From positions 1 to 15,159 of the forward strand of contig DATKLL010000079.1 in NCBI GenBank assembly GCA_035542475.1: a DNA stretch of 15,159 bases, written 5' to 3'. A program made the translations under genes and the position numbers. The stretch's first letter is position 1, and every line of letters begins with the position of its first letter. The notes beneath the pieces are model-generated. The model searched no databases and was not told the DNA's origin. It saw nothing but the letters and a program-made list of their open reading frames with translations. This DNA is from DATKLL01 sp035542475. GTDB taxonomy: Bacteria > Desulfobacterota > Syntrophia > Syntrophales > UBA2185. Positions 15,081-15,159 of the stretch are shown one piece after another.

Positions 15081-15159
15081 ATAATGTTCGTGATTTGAAT
15101 TTACATTTTCTTACTTAGCCGTCTGTTGTCACTTGTAATCTAATTTTGAGGTACTTCTT

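Overview
The window carries a compact block of central carbon metabolism of the methylmalonyl-CoA (succinate) type, followed by a separate group of housekeeping and acyl-CoA genes. It reads like a Gram-negative anaerobe, most likely Desulfobacterota (deltaproteobacterial, Syntrophales/Syntrophobacterales-like). That placement is an inference from gene content and protein style: a biotin carboxyltransferase without biotin carboxylase, an LDH-like malate dehydrogenase, a two-anchor succinate dehydrogenase, a secreted thioredoxin-fold protein and AMP-forming acyl-CoA ligase plus thiolase. No rRNA, tRNA, CRISPR array, transposase or phage gene was seen.

Positions 1-5895 (+ strand): the 3' part of sucC, then sucD, methylmalonyl-CoA epimerase (mce), the 12S-type carboxyltransferase mmdA, a 66-residue soluble MmdE/OadG-like small subunit, and a 5S-type carboxyltransferase fused to its biotin carrier domain (oadA/pycB type). 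Each gene has a clear purine-rich ribosome binding site and the gaps are short to moderate. A strong hairpin at 5976-6002 closes this unit. Positions 6077-10492 (+): sdhA, sdhC, sdhD and sdhB, tightly packed, then mdh, closed by a canonical intrinsic terminator that also lies at the 3' end of the convergent folD.

Positions 10550-11989 (- strand): folD, preceded by a secreted YtfJ-like thioredoxin-fold protein. Positions 12144-14973 (+): an AMP-forming acyl-CoA ligase with unusual core motifs and an abnormal C-terminus, then a thiolase with an extra N-terminal segment. The last 186 bases are non-coding and hold a 10-bp perfect hairpin.

Together the genes give most of the route propionyl-CoA <-> methylmalonyl-CoA <-> succinyl-CoA <-> succinate <-> fumarate <-> malate <-> oxaloacetate <-> pyruvate. 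The carboxyltransferase pieces can move the carboxyl group directly between methylmalonyl-CoA/propionyl-CoA and oxaloacetate/pyruvate, which avoids ATP-dependent carboxylation. Methylmalonyl-CoA mutase and fumarase are needed but are not in the window. The sequence cannot tell whether the pathway runs towards propionate oxidation (as in syntrophs) or propionate formation. I see no wholly unknown system. The most unusual items are the anchor-less small carboxyltransferase subunit, the motif-degenerate ligase with a possible 3' frameshift, the thiolase insertion, and a short dyad motif shared by several leader regions.
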